Made by a program: the position numbers and the translations under genes. Under the pieces are notes generated by a model. It did no database searches. It was not told the origin of the DNA and was given only the letters and a program-made list of their open reading frames with translations. Positions 22,325 to 32,459 of a stretch of 64,000 nt of DNA are shown piece by piece. Position 1 is the stretch's first letter. Each line of letters starts with the position of its first letter. The stretch is from contig CM067309.1 of assembly GCA_034231615.1 (NCBI GenBank), positions 31,852,798-31,916,797 of the forward strand, given 5' to 3'. The DNA is from Meghimatium bilineatum. Its lineage: Eukaryota; Mollusca; Gastropoda; Stylommatophora; Philomycidae.

Positions 22325-22520
22325 TTAACAAAGTGGCAGCGTTGTACAGAGCACGTGTGTGACACCTAGGTATCAAGTTCGAATCCCGGGACAGGCAATT
22401 ATGCATACGGAACTTTTAGAAAACACTGGGAAACTACTGAACGTATTTATATTGACAAGAAAGTCACTACATCCAAAAAGTGCTGATTGGATGGCAACAT
22501 TCTGAATAGGATAACTCTAC
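22325..22520 (+). mobile_element. tRNA-derived SINE C, old copy
   Basis: A-box region aagtggcagcgttgtacaga, B-box agttcgaatcccggg, then a body (caattatgcata... tattgacaagaaagtcacta) aligning with 52935-53128. Strongly diverged. Confidence 0.75.
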
Positions 22521-22559
22521 CAAAGTTAAGAATCAATAAAAGGTAATACTGCATTAACT

Positions 22560-22735
22560 TTGCTTAATTTAGCGAACAGGTCTGCTATACATTCCGTTGG
22601 TCACGAGTTGGTTGCGCAATCTCATAAAGGGTCAAAGTAATCTAGAAGTCATGCTAAATTGGATGTGTCCGGACGAAAGGCGATCGCAGTCAATCTGTAA
22701 ATCATAACATAACGCATTCCAAGAAAAGTTAAGAA
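22560..22735 (+). mobile_element. MITE K end fused to a SINE B relic
   Basis: 22565-22585 (taatttagcgaacaggtct) is the MITE K terminus. From about 22628 (gggtcaaagtaatctagaag ... gtccggacgaaaggcgatcg) the sequence is a diverged SINE B middle, ending near gcattccaag. Both are partial. Confidence 0.55.
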
Positions 22736-23093
22736 TCATGAAGATGAACTCCACCCCCCCCCTACACACACACACATTTTTAATGTTTTCCTCTAAGAAT
22801 GGTCAATTAAAATTCCACTAAAGGCGAAGAAATTACCTTTATGTTAAGATAAACCTCACTTACTAAAAAAAACCTATCTATGCCACAGTTCAACATCATC
22901 AATGTCTGATAATGATCATTGTGCTAAATTAGATCAATTGTGTATGGTATCTCAATTCCAAGTAGAGGTTAGTGGTTTAGTTTACCCGTCTGAAAACGTT
23001 CAAAGTTCGGGGAAAAGTTTGTATTTTTGCCAAGCTACTCTGTACGCGTGCTTTTCGTAGAATATACAGTCCTGCTAGTTCATCAGATCATTC

Positions 23094-23204
23094 TTCTAAA
23101 ATGACTCATTTGACTTATCCCTTAATTTTCATTGCTCACTATGATTATACTTTGTGTTGACAGCCAATGAGAATCGTTGAAAAGTCAAATGAATCATTTT
23201 AGAA
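23094..23204. mobile_element. 111-bp palindromic MITE
   Basis: Arms 23094-23116 (ttctaaaatgactcatttga start) and 23182-23204 are inverted repeats of 23 bp with one mismatch. The inner sequence also pairs weakly (ttcattg / caatgag). No coding. Confidence 0.75.
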
Positions 23205-23457
23205 AGCTGTTTTCCCATTAGCAAATAGGTTTTATGTTGTCCATGGTCACGGATGAGTCATATGAATATGGAAGCGGTTGATGCTAAAGATTGTCTTTTA
23301 TCTCACGAATCGTTTAACATTTCAGACGGCAAGGATTACAATACAAATGAAATTGATGACAAGCCACAAATCGATGGATCAATGAAGAACAATGTTCTCA
23401 GCTTGACCTAGTTTGCTCATGAAACCAGGTTAGAAAAATTGCTGGTAATGGACAAGC

Positions 23458-23651
23458 TGCCAGATCAGTGGTTCTCAGTCCTCCTAATGCCCCGCGTCCC
23501 TTTAATACTGTTTTTCATGTTGTGGTGACCCCCAACCATACAGTTATTTTCGTTGCTACTTCATAATATGTGTTTTCCGATGGTCTTAGACGACCCCTCT
23601 GAGGGGATGGGTCGTTGGACCCTCCACAGGGTGAGAACCGCTGTGCTAGAA
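23458..23651 (+). mobile_element. SPIN-like non-autonomous hAT element
   Basis: The element proper is 23466-23643 (178 bp). It begins CAGTGGTTCTCAG and ends TGAGAACCGCTG. Terminal inverted repeats are 12 bp with one mismatch. Flanking 8-mers tgccagat (23458-23465) and tgctagaa (23644-23651) agree at 6 of 8 positions, and the right copy fits the nnnTAnnn preference of Buster-type hATs. The internal strings gttgtggtgacccccaacca and gatggtcttagacgacccct are, from memory, nearly those of SPIN elements, which have been reported as horizontally transferred in many tetrapods, a triatomine bug and a pond snail. It carries no transposase. Confidence 0.8.
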
Positions 23652-23914
23652 CAAGAAAACGGAGTTAAGCACACACTACACTGTTCAATAAGGACCCAAA
23701 AAAATGAAAGACTATACAAGATTCAGATAAAATAAATGATTAAGGTGTGAGTTTATGAATTCGAGTTACTTTGATAATTTGTTCTTGGGAATTTGTTTTT
23801 CAGCAGAGTGCTAAAACAATTTGCTTTATATTTCAGATGTCGGAGGAACGAAATCTGGCTGCTACGTCTAGTTCACAAGTGTAGTTTTACGGATAACTGA
23901 ATTTGTGTAGTATT

Positions 23915-24100
23915 GTTCTTCTGTTTATTCTTAAGCTCATTCAAATTATCAGGATTTAGTCAGGAGAATGGAATGCTTTATGTAATGGTTTACAGATGGA
24001 CTGCGATCTCTGCGCCTTGTGTCCTGACACATCCAATTCAGCATCACTTCTGGTTTACTTTGACACTTTATCGGATGTGCAGCCAACTCGTGACCCATCG
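23915..24100 (-). mobile_element. SINE B relic
   Basis: Minus strand, diverged: atttagtcaggagaatggaa, tgcgatctctgcgcc, cctgacacatccaattcagc align with the 3' half and middle of SINE B. The head is missing. Confidence 0.7.
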
Positions 24101-24111
24101 CCGGTATAGAA

Positions 24112-24316
24112 GACCTGTTTGCTAAATTAAGTTGTACCCCATAGGTTACTTGTTTCGATTATTGTTTCGCTTTCAATTGGTTACTATTTATATACTTGGA
24201 ATCACATGCCAAAAATAGCCAAGGCGATTCCAAGTATATAAATAGTTACCAACTGAAAGTTTAACAATAATCAAATGCGTGATGAATGAGGTCCAATTTA
24301 ATTTAGCAAACAGGTC
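24112..24316. mobile_element. Palindromic MITE K, copy 4 (best preserved)
   Basis: 205 bp. Terminal inverted repeats gacctgtttgctaaattaa and its complement at 24298-24316 are perfect over 19 bp. The inner arms cttggaatc / gattccaag and tatttatatac / gtatataaata pair across the centre. The left flank (cgccggtataga) mirrors the right flank of other copies (cctataccaccgccggg), so the true element may extend outward. Confidence 0.85.
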
Positions 24317-24504
24317 TTTTAAACTGGTGATCTCTGTCAACTTCACCCCAAAAGGATCGTAACCCTGTATTTAGACGAACATTAAAGCTAACAAGTGTCC
24401 TTATTCGTTGCTACCCTTTCCATCTTCAGAAACACACGCTTGGTTATGTGGGATGTGCAATATTCTCAAACGATATCGTGTTTTTTTCTTCTTAAAGAAC
24501 ATGC

Positions 24505-25390
24505 CTACCATTACGATCCCTCTAACAGCGTTTCTACACCATCCCTCATATCTTGCCTACATCGAATCTCTAATAGTTCGCCTACACCATCCCTCAAGCA
24601 GCTTGCTTACACCATCCCTCTAACAGCTTGCCTACATCATACCTTTAACAGCTTGCATACATCGAATCTCTAACAGCTTGCCTACACCATCCCTAAAACA
24701 TCTTGCCTACATCGAATCTCTAACAGCTTGCCTACACCATCCGTCAAACATCTTGCCTACATCGAATCTCTAACAGCTTGCCTACACCATCCCTCAAACA
24801 GCTTGCCTACACCATCCCTCAAACATCTTGCCTACACCATCCCTCAAACATCTTGCCTACATCGAATCTCTAACAGCTTTCCTACACCATCCCTCAAACA
24901 GCTTGCCTACATCGAATCTTTAACAGCTTGCTTACACCATCCCTCAAACAGCTTGCCTACATCATCCCTTTAACACCTTGCCTACATCGAATCTCTAACA
25001 GCTTGCCTACACCATCCCTCAAACATCTTGCCTACATCGAATCTCTAGCAGCTTGCCTACACCATCCCTCAAACAGCTTGCTTACACCATCCCTCAAACA
25101 TCTTGTCTACACCATCCCTCAAACATCCTGCCTACATCGAATCTCTAACAGCTTGCCCACACCATCCCTCAAACATCTTGCCTACATCGAATCTCTAACA
25201 GCTTGCCCACACCATCCCTTTGACAGCTTGCATAGATCATCTCTCAAACAGCTTGCCTACACCATCCCTCTCGGTGTTTCTACATCATCCCTCTAATAAC
25301 AGCTTACCTATATCATACCTCTAATAACAGCGTGCCTATATCATCCCTCTAATAACAGCTTGCCTACACCATCCCTCTAACAACGTGTCT
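24505..25390. repeat. 25-bp minisatellite with two alternating unit types
   Basis: About 35 units. One type is accatccctcaaacagcttg plus cctac, the other atcgaatctctaacagcttg plus cctac. They alternate irregularly. Open frames are repeat artefacts. Confidence 0.95.
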
Positions 25391-26044
25391 AAATAGTGCT
25401 ATCAACGCCTGGCTGCGGGAACATGTCTACTGGGACGCGAGAGCTTCGTCAATGGTAAAACAAGTGTTGTAAATTTAAAAATACAACAATTCCACTGTCT
25501 TACAGAGATTGACAAGTAGTGGTCTGCATCATCCCTATAAACTGTAACCACTTAACTGTTTCACTTTCACCACTCTTTTCTAAACCAGCACTCTTCATTA
25601 TTAGAGTTATTCAGATTTATTTACCAGATTTTGGTTACCAGATTTATTCGCATTTAGATTTCAAAAACTGCAAGACACTCATGCTGCCAAAATAAGAAGT
25701 AATCCATCAACTGTCTACTAGTGACACTAAAGACAATGAACATCATGGCGATACACGAATGTGCTAGATTCTTATGAATGTTGTGAAAAGGTCTACACAA
25801 GTAATTATCATGAATTGGAGAGCAACGCATTTACAGAGTAATCAGTATTCATTACAGTGAACACTTGTATCAGGTGACCAAAGTGTGGAATGATTCAAGA
25901 ACACCTATACTCACTCGGGATTTAACTACGAGATGTTGATACGTCACATTCGCAGGCGGTTGTAAAGAAACATTGTCGGGATTTTCCTTACAGTACTGTT
26001 ATTTTCTATAGGTTTGTTAGCATTCCTCATAAAAACGAATGCAT
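25391..26044. other. Unassigned intergenic sequence
   Basis: No coding or repeat signal recognised. Confidence 0.35.
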
Positions 26045-26248
26045 GGGTAACACGTTCGTGAACCAGTATAGCAAGAACAGTTATTGGTAACACGTTCGTG
26101 AACCAGCATAGCAAGAACAGTTATTGGTAACACGTTCGTGAACCAGCATAGCAAGAACAGTTATTGGTAACACGTTCGTGAACCAGCATAGGAAGAACAT
26201 TTATTGGTAACACGTTCGTGAACCAGCATAGCAAGAACATTTATTGGC
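26045..26248. repeat. 40-bp tandem repeat, 5 copies
   Basis: Unit ggtaacacgttcgtgaacca followed by gcatagcaagaacagttatt, nearly identical copies. Confidence 0.97.
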
Positions 26249-26334
26249 TGTAAGGGAAATCCAGAATAATTTTTTTAACAATGGCATTGCCAGCTACATT
26301 ATGACGTGGCAAGTCTAGTACTAAGCCATTTTAC

Positions 26335-26665
26335 AAAATGTAAAACCTATAGTTTGAGACCAAAGTTAAAATGTAAAACCTATAGTTTGAGAACAAAGTT
26401 ACTTTGCCGAAGACAGATGTGTCGGGCCACTGTCGCGAACAAAATGGCGATACAACGCATTTCCATTCTCTAGACTACATTCTGCTCGAAATTTAGTGGG
26501 GTCATTGTCCTTACAAGAGAGAACCAGTGGGAGTTTGAGAATGAACGTTGAAGACTAAGAAGAAGAGTTAAAATTTAAAACCTATAGTTTGAGAACACAG
26601 TTAACATTTAAAACCTATAGTTTGAGAACACAGTTAACATTTAAAACCTATAGTTAGATATCAAA
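26335..26665. repeat. About 33-bp tandem repeat split by a SINE A
   Basis: Units like aaaacctatagtttgagaac plus aaagttaaaatgt occur at 26335-26401 and again at 26563-26665. A SINE A lies between the two halves. Confidence 0.9.
26402..26562 (+). mobile_element. SINE A inserted in a tandem array
   Basis: gccgaagacagatgtgtcgg start, gagtttgagaatgaacgttg end, tail gaagactaagaagaag. Array units continue on both sides. Confidence 0.9.
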
Positions 26666-26945
26666 GTTAAAATAAACAGTGGTAGAGTTTTCAATGATGA
26701 AAAAATGTTTCAAGAGTAAGAAAAGCAACTACACCGATAAGTGTCTATATGAACAATCTCCAGAAAACATAGAACATATTTTACAGAACCGTCTACTTTA
26801 CACTACAAGAAGAAAATTGTGGCCACATGAAACAGCTATGAAGGATAAACACTATGGCGGTTTCGGGGCTGGTGAGAGCAGCATAGTTCATTAATGAAAT
26901 TCATATCAGCGTTTGACTTCGACGGGGGGACGGGGAAGAAGAAAT
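26666..26945 (+). pseudogene. LINE RNase-H-family C-terminal tail with GAA tail
   Basis: Frame from about 26679 reads KSNYTDKCLYEQSPENIEHI, then LQNRLLYTTRRKLWP and ETAMKD, the cysteine/histidine tail seen in the LINE at 855-1430 (CGLSPETKEQILH). The 3' sequence ends gggacggggaagaagaaatt near 26945, again a GAA terminus. It is 5'-truncated. Confidence 0.7.
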
Positions 26946-26981
26946 TAAAGCTAGCGCCAAATTTGGAAAATTACGTAAAAG

Positions 26982-27433
26982 TTGGTTGCTGATCAGCGGT
27001 CCATGTGCTCATGTCCTTTGGTTTATATTGCTGGGAAGTCTGTGGATTTTCGGCCCACTCCGGAGCAGAGCCAGAGAATAACTATCACACCACCAGGAAG
27101 GCAGGTTTCTACATATGCACTGCTCCGAACCATTGCAGCCAAGATAGGGTTGACTGTGCTCATTCCCCGCCAGCAATTACTGCAGGTTATGCTGAACTTC
27201 TTTATTACTCCAGGCATGCAAACAAATGTTCAAGTCAAAAGGATTGTCATGTCCTGAGTCACTGTGCCTCTATGATGGGCTTCAGCCATAGGAAAAAAAA
27301 ACAGTGTTGTCAGTTTCCTCCTCTCTTGTGTGGTGCAGTGCATTTCTGCCCCCCCCCCGCCACAGAATGTACATACATATATACAAATATACAAAACATA
27401 AAACACATTGTAACAGCAAAACAAAAGCACTAG
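26982..27433 (+). other. GC-richer open region, unassigned
   Basis: Two overlapping open frames (91 and 142 codons, from 26982 and 27005). The second is cysteine-rich (APNHCSQDRVDCAHSP, then NKCSSQKDCHVLSHC). Composition is richer in G+C than the flanks. It may be a decayed exon or a retroelement piece. I recognise no family. Confidence 0.25.
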
Positions 27434-27600
27434 AAGCATAATTGTATAGATGACATGCCATGACGCTTCTATAAGAAGACAACCTCACTATAACGGCATG
27501 TCATCCACTAAAGTTTTCGGTTACATGGGTGACTTGTATAGTGGGCCGTTGGTGAGATTCACATACGCAACCACATGCGTGCAAAAGTATTGATGACAAA
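27425..27600. repeat. Repeat J copy 2 with an 11-bp inverted repeat
   Basis: gatgacatgcc at about 27449 and ggcatgtcatc at about 27496 are perfect inverted repeats enclosing cttctataagaag. The segment aligns in reverse orientation with 10366-10535. Confidence 0.5.
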
Positions 27601-29199
27601 TGAATTAAGAACTACGAGACATACACGTATAACATATTTTAGGATAACCATACATCGACAGACAAAGAAAACACACATAGAGAAATGCCTGAAGACAAAT
27701 CTAACTCTGGAACACAAAGAAACAATACAGCGACATATTAGAAGATATTAGTTGACAACAAAGAAATCACGAAAAGTACAACATCATTGGAAGACAGAGA
27801 CATATTAGAAGAGTAATACAACTTTGATAAAACAACATTAAAAAAAAACCACGAATTTATATACAATTTCACAGTTTCAGCATCACATAAGCTGTCAATA
27901 AACTAACGCAATTCATATCCGTGCTTGAAAAAGCATCAGTATTATTTAAAAAAAACGTCACCGATTTTCTTTGCAATAGGTATTCATTATCCTTATTATT
28001 AAAAGAAAACATTGCAACAGCCGGAATGTTTCCCATAGGATATAACTCCATATGAATGTCATGTGTTAGAGAGGCAACATCCTTTGTTTTTTAGATAGTT
28101 ACGGTGGGTTTTTTTTCCACTTCCAGACTACACCTACAGCAGAGGCAAACACATTTTGTGAGTTGGCAGAGCGGATTAAGCTGTTTACAAGTGGGAGTGA
28201 ACAATAAATATTTATTTTGTAATCAATAATAGCTAATAACTGCAGCAACACTTAATCCGACAGGGTTAATAGTTGTCAGATACTTGGAAAAATTGTAATG
28301 AAGTTGTGTTAAAACCCTTTCACCATTATAAGATTTCCCAATTGTCAATCCCTGATCCCTAAGGCAAGGGGCACAACTCCTCCAAAATATGGATACGATT
28401 ATGACAAAATTACATTTTCTTTCAAACTATTCATCATATCATACTCAGACTTGGCAGATCAACAGAAAAATGAATAGTCTTGCATAAACCTATATCAAAG
28501 ATAATTTAATACATATATGTTTTAAATAATAAACTGTCAAACTCGACATAGTGTGGGGAAAATTATTTTTTTTTACCTTTGGGGTGTTGAGTAGAGGAGT
28601 CATATTGAGACGAAAATATTGAGATATATTCTCAAATTCCCTTATTTCCAAACAGGGTGAAATGCCCAAAACGTTGAACCTGTCATCTGTACTCCAGTAC
28701 ATGCAATACTCAAACAGAATACACAGGTCCATCATAATATAAATTTAAAAAATTACGTTTTATTTCAATGAAAGTTGCAGATGTTCAGCGCGTGTCTTCT
28801 TTCCTTGTTTGTTCTTTGCGTTATATTACATACAAATTTGTTCAATCGGCTGCAAATTGATAAACTCATCGGTGACAATGATGCTAAAGTATTCATAACG
28901 TGTGGCAATCTCATCAAGATTATGTACAGACCCAATGTTTTGTACACAACTCTCAACTTCTACTCGAAAAACTACATCACTACGGCGAAATTTGCGATGT
29001 CACAATGAGTGCCACGCATGTCCATCTCTTTGTCGGAAACATTAGGCCTATCTAACAAGAACTTCACTGTTACTTTCCACGTTATATTTGATACGCAAAT
29101 TACCTACATCGTGCATATTTCCATCGTAACTACAGCTGTCATCATCAGTGTACATATGAATAATATCTTCCATTTCCAAAACTAGGTCTAATAATTCGA
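27601..29199. other. Unassigned AT-rich intergenic sequence
   Basis: About 1.6 kb with no convincing coding. A tRNA-D-arm-like string (gagttggcagagcggattaa, about 28160) may be an old SINE fragment. Confidence 0.35.
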
Positions 29200-29600
29200 T
29201 AATTAAAAAAAAAATTGTAATAAATCCATTTTTTCCCCGATCTCGTAGATTAAAAATTAAACAGGAAGCTAAACCACGGATCTACGCAGTGGTCATGGTT
29301 TTTAATAGTCCCGTTGCAAACTAAAAATGTAATATCGATCGCAACGACATAAGTAAAAATAAAAGCCGACAGCGACTCGAAAATCGGTTAAAACTCCGCT
29401 AATTTAAAAAAAAATCGTAATAAATAATTTTTATGTCAGATTGCTCCGATTAAAACATAAGACAGAAGCTAAACCACGGACCTACGCAGTGGTCGTGGTT
29501 TTTGATAGATCCGGCACACACAAAAAATGTACTATCGATCGCAACGATACACGTTAAAAAAGCGACTCCGCGGCGCTCTAGGGTTCAGTACGTAGAAGCG
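29200..29600. repeat. 200-bp tandem duplication with a hairpin
   Basis: Two copies offset by exactly 200 bp at the shared string gaagctaaaccacgga (29265 and 29465). Each holds a hairpin, aaaccacg / cgtggttt, around ctacgcagtgg, and tatcgatcgcaacga. A further small duplication (aagcgactccgcggcg, twice, 36 bp apart) follows. Confidence 0.8.
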
Positions 29601-29740
29601 ACTCCGCGGCGTTCCAAGGGCGACATAATCACAGAGAAAATCGAGGTTTCGACATGAGTTCCTTTATCAAGAACAGTTTGATATAGAAGCATCGAGGAAA
29701 AGAGAAGCATTAAAGAAAAAGCATAATGCAGCAAACTGCA

Positions 29741-30420
29741 TTTCTTCTTCTTCAGTATTCATTCTCAAACTCCCACTGGATCTCTCTTGTTACAAGACCA
29801 TTGTTCTACATAGATTTCATTATCAAACTCCCACTGGATCTCTCTTGTTGCAAGACCATTGTTCTACATAGATTTCATTCTCAAACTCCCACTGGATCTC
29901 TCTTGTTGCAAGACTATTGTTCTACATAGATTTCATTCTCAAACTCCCACTGGATCTCTCTTGTTGCAAGACCATTGTTCTACATAGATTTCATTCTCAA
30001 ACTCCCACTGGATCTCTCTTGTTGCAAGACCATTGTTCTACATAGATTTCATTCTCAAACTCCCACTGGATCTCTCATGTTGCAAGACCATTGTTCTACA
30101 TAGATTTCATTCTCAAACTCCCACTGGATCTCTCTTGTTGCAAGACCATTGTTCTACATAGATTTCATTCTCATACTCCCACTGGATCTCTCTTGTTACA
30201 AGACCATTGTTCTACATAGATGTCATTCTCAAACTCCCACTGGATCTCTCTTGTTACAAGACCATTGTTCTACATAGATTTCATTCTCAAACTCCCACTG
30301 GATCTCTCTTGTTGCAAGACCATTGTTCTACCTGTCCAGCAGGATATAATCCTGAGAATGGAAATGCTTTGTGTCTTCGTTTTATTTGCGCTAATGGCTC
30401 GACACATTCGTCTTCGGCGT
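29741..30420 (-). mobile_element. SINE A with internal 58-bp tandem amplification (about 10 copies)
   Basis: The minus-strand SINE A begins at its usual 5' end (cgtcttcggcg at about 30410-30420) and ends in the usual GAA tail (ttcttcttcttcag at 29745). A 58-bp stretch of its 3' half (cattctcaaactcccactgg, atctctcttgttgcaagacc, attgttctacatagattt) is repeated about ten times between 29757 and 30330. Repeat copies differ by only a few bases, so the expansion is recent compared with the age of the SINE. Confidence 0.95.
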
Positions 30421-30439
30421 AAATCATTGGATTTGAAAA

Positions 30440-30930
30440 GGTCCGATCAGATGGCATCCATTCGCCTAGATGCAACTTTAGCCAAGCCTTCAAACGTGTA
30501 TATTCACAAGCTACTATGAATATTTATGGAAGCCGCGTTAGCGCAGTGGTTAGCGCACTGGCTTTGCATATGAGTGGTCCTGGGTTCATTCCCCAGTTGA
30601 GGCGGAAATGTTTTCAGATCGCAACGGCTCCCAGGTCGACCCAGCCTTAAATGGGTACCGGATTAATCCGGGAAGTAAAGACTGCGAGGGAGAGGAGATG
30701 ACTACCGCCCTCATTTGCAGAGCCTGTGAAATGTGAGATCGCTAACATCTCACACCCCTACGGCATTAATAAATGATATGGGTTACTTTACTTTTTTTTT
30801 AAAATGAATATTTATATGAACCGGTCGATCGACACAGACTGCACATGTATGTAAATTTCTTGAGAACAACAAATATTTAACATTATTAAGTTCCAGAAAT
30901 AATATGAATTCATGCCATAAAGTTTTCAAG
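30440..30930 (+). repeat. Repeat I, copy 1, interrupted by a SINE D
   Basis: 30485-30527 (ttcaaacgtgtatattcaca ...) joined to 30816-30930 (atgaaccggtcgatcgacac ... ttcttgagaac) aligns with 46835-46995 and 47165-47335. SINE D splits it. Confidence 0.7.
30516..30815 (+). mobile_element. SINE D, full length, with 12-bp target duplication
   Basis: The element proper is 30528-30803 (276 bp), flanked by atgaatatttat at 30516-30527 and 30804-30815. The pol III A box tagcgcagtgg (30539-30549) matches the consensus exactly. The B box ggttcattccc (30583-30593) has one mismatch. The body (gggtaccggattaatccggg) and the 3' end (gggttactttac then a T-run and A-run) are shared with 54088-54357. Confidence 0.95.
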
Positions 30931-31114
30931 ATGGCGACGTAAACAGAAACACAAATCTATACCGATGGAAACAAAAAGGTACATCATGAATACAATCTTC
31001 AAACCAACATTGCGTTATCAATGTCGGCCATGGATACTAACTAAAGAACAAGGGAGAAGGCTTAATATGTGTTAAATGAGATGTCTCAGAAAAGCCGCAA
31101 ACATCTTAATTTTT

Positions 31115-31265
31115 TGTTTTGACTAGTGGCAAACATCTTTATACGTGTTTTTGACTAGGAACAAATATCTCCATACGTGTTTTTGACTAGGAACAAATAT
31201 CTCCATACGTGTTTTTGACTAGGAACAAACATATGTATATTTGATTTTGACTAGGAACAAATATC
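31115..31265. repeat. About 31-bp tandem repeat, 4-5 copies
   Basis: Unit gactaggaacaaatatctcc followed by atacgtgtttt, with the outer copies diverged. Confidence 0.9.
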
Positions 31266-31727
31266 ATGACAATGCTCGTCTTGGTGATATGAGTTATTAG
31301 TGGGCCTAAATCACAAACACAACTCAATCGAGCGAGCTCGTGGTTTGAAAGCCGATCTTCCTCGTTGTACTGGCAATGCGATTGGATGTATTAGCTGTGA
31401 CTAAATATTCAAATGTAATTGAAAAGCGATTCACTATACAAGTAGATGATTCCATGTATATATCACAGCCTGGTCATCCCATAAGTTATCAGTTAGCCAG
31501 TTCATCAGTCATCAATAACTGTCAATTCACGATTTTCTTTGACCTTTCCTCAACAAATCGATTGGTACTCCCTTAAAATGTTTTCCATAAGATCGATTTC
31601 GGCAGGAAGTTGTGTCTGGTGAATACCTGAATCACATCAGCTTTCTTTATTTGTCTATTAGTATAAATGATTATTGGAATCTTGCTGGCACGTTTATTTT
31701 ATTTCTGACACATTCATTTGTCATATC

Positions 31728-31892
31728 CTTTTTCTTCTTCTGAGTTCATTCTCAAATTCCCACTGGATCTCTCTTGTAACAGGACAACGGTCCTACTAGA
31801 TTTCCAGCAGGATAAGTCCAGAGAATGGAAATGAGTTATCTCGCCGTTTTATTATGCTCAAATGGCCCAATACATCCGTCTTCGGAGGAATT
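31728..31892 (-). mobile_element. SINE A copy
   Basis: Minus strand. GAA tail at 31731-31742, tggatctctcttgtaacagg, then catccgtcttcgg at the 5' end. atttgtca occurs near both ends (about 31715 and 31890), a possible target duplication. Confidence 0.85.
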
Positions 31893-31968
31893 TGTCAAAT
31901 GATCTTGATAACAAATCCCTAGTATCTGTAATTATAATTTATGATCAAAAGTACGTATTTTTCATTTT

Positions 31969-32270
31969 AGATCTGCTTTCACCCGTGTGTTTCGGGGCCC
32001 GAAAGGGGAGCAAAGAATAGCAACACTGTTTACCTTCCACGCATGTCGTAAAAGGCGACTAAAGAGGTTATGGGATGGAGTTGGCTGTCCCATCCCATTA
32101 AGGGTCAGTGACCCACAGCCATGCTGAAGTCGGATGTGTCAGGCCGAAAAGCGCAGATATCGCAGCAATGCTGTGAACCCTGTTACAGCGCATTCCGTTG
32201 ATCTGCATCCTGCTAATCTGCAGGAGTTTGAGAACGAACGCAGAAGAAGAAGAAGAAGAAGATCTGCTTT
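31969..32270 (+). mobile_element. SINE B, full length, with 11-bp target duplication
   Basis: The element proper is 31980-32259 (280 bp), flanked by agatctgcttt at 31969-31979 and 32260-32270. Order: cccgtgtg head, gtcgtaaaaggcgac hairpin, gcagatatcgcagcaatgct, cctgctaatctgcaggag, gaacgaacgcagaag, then the GAA tail. Confidence 0.95.
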
Positions 32271-32459
32271 GAGTGTCAACTGTCACATTTCTACAGAATG
32301 TTCGATAAATCTATCTTATCTCTACAATACTCACATTTGTTTTTCTATATGTTTCGAAATCTGGACAATAGTCGCCAAAGCTATCTTTAATTGAATCTAA
32401 TTGAATCAAATCTTCTGTGATGGGTTGTCAGTTATATAGGTATAACATAAGTATAATCC

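Noticed and set aside
30528-30610. Functional tRNA gene
   Set aside because: A and B boxes are present, but the spacing and lack of an acceptor stem, the 190-bp shared body and the target duplication show it is a SINE head.
31300-31375. B-box-like gtggtttgaaagcc as a SINE
   Set aside because: No A box at the right distance and no second copy.
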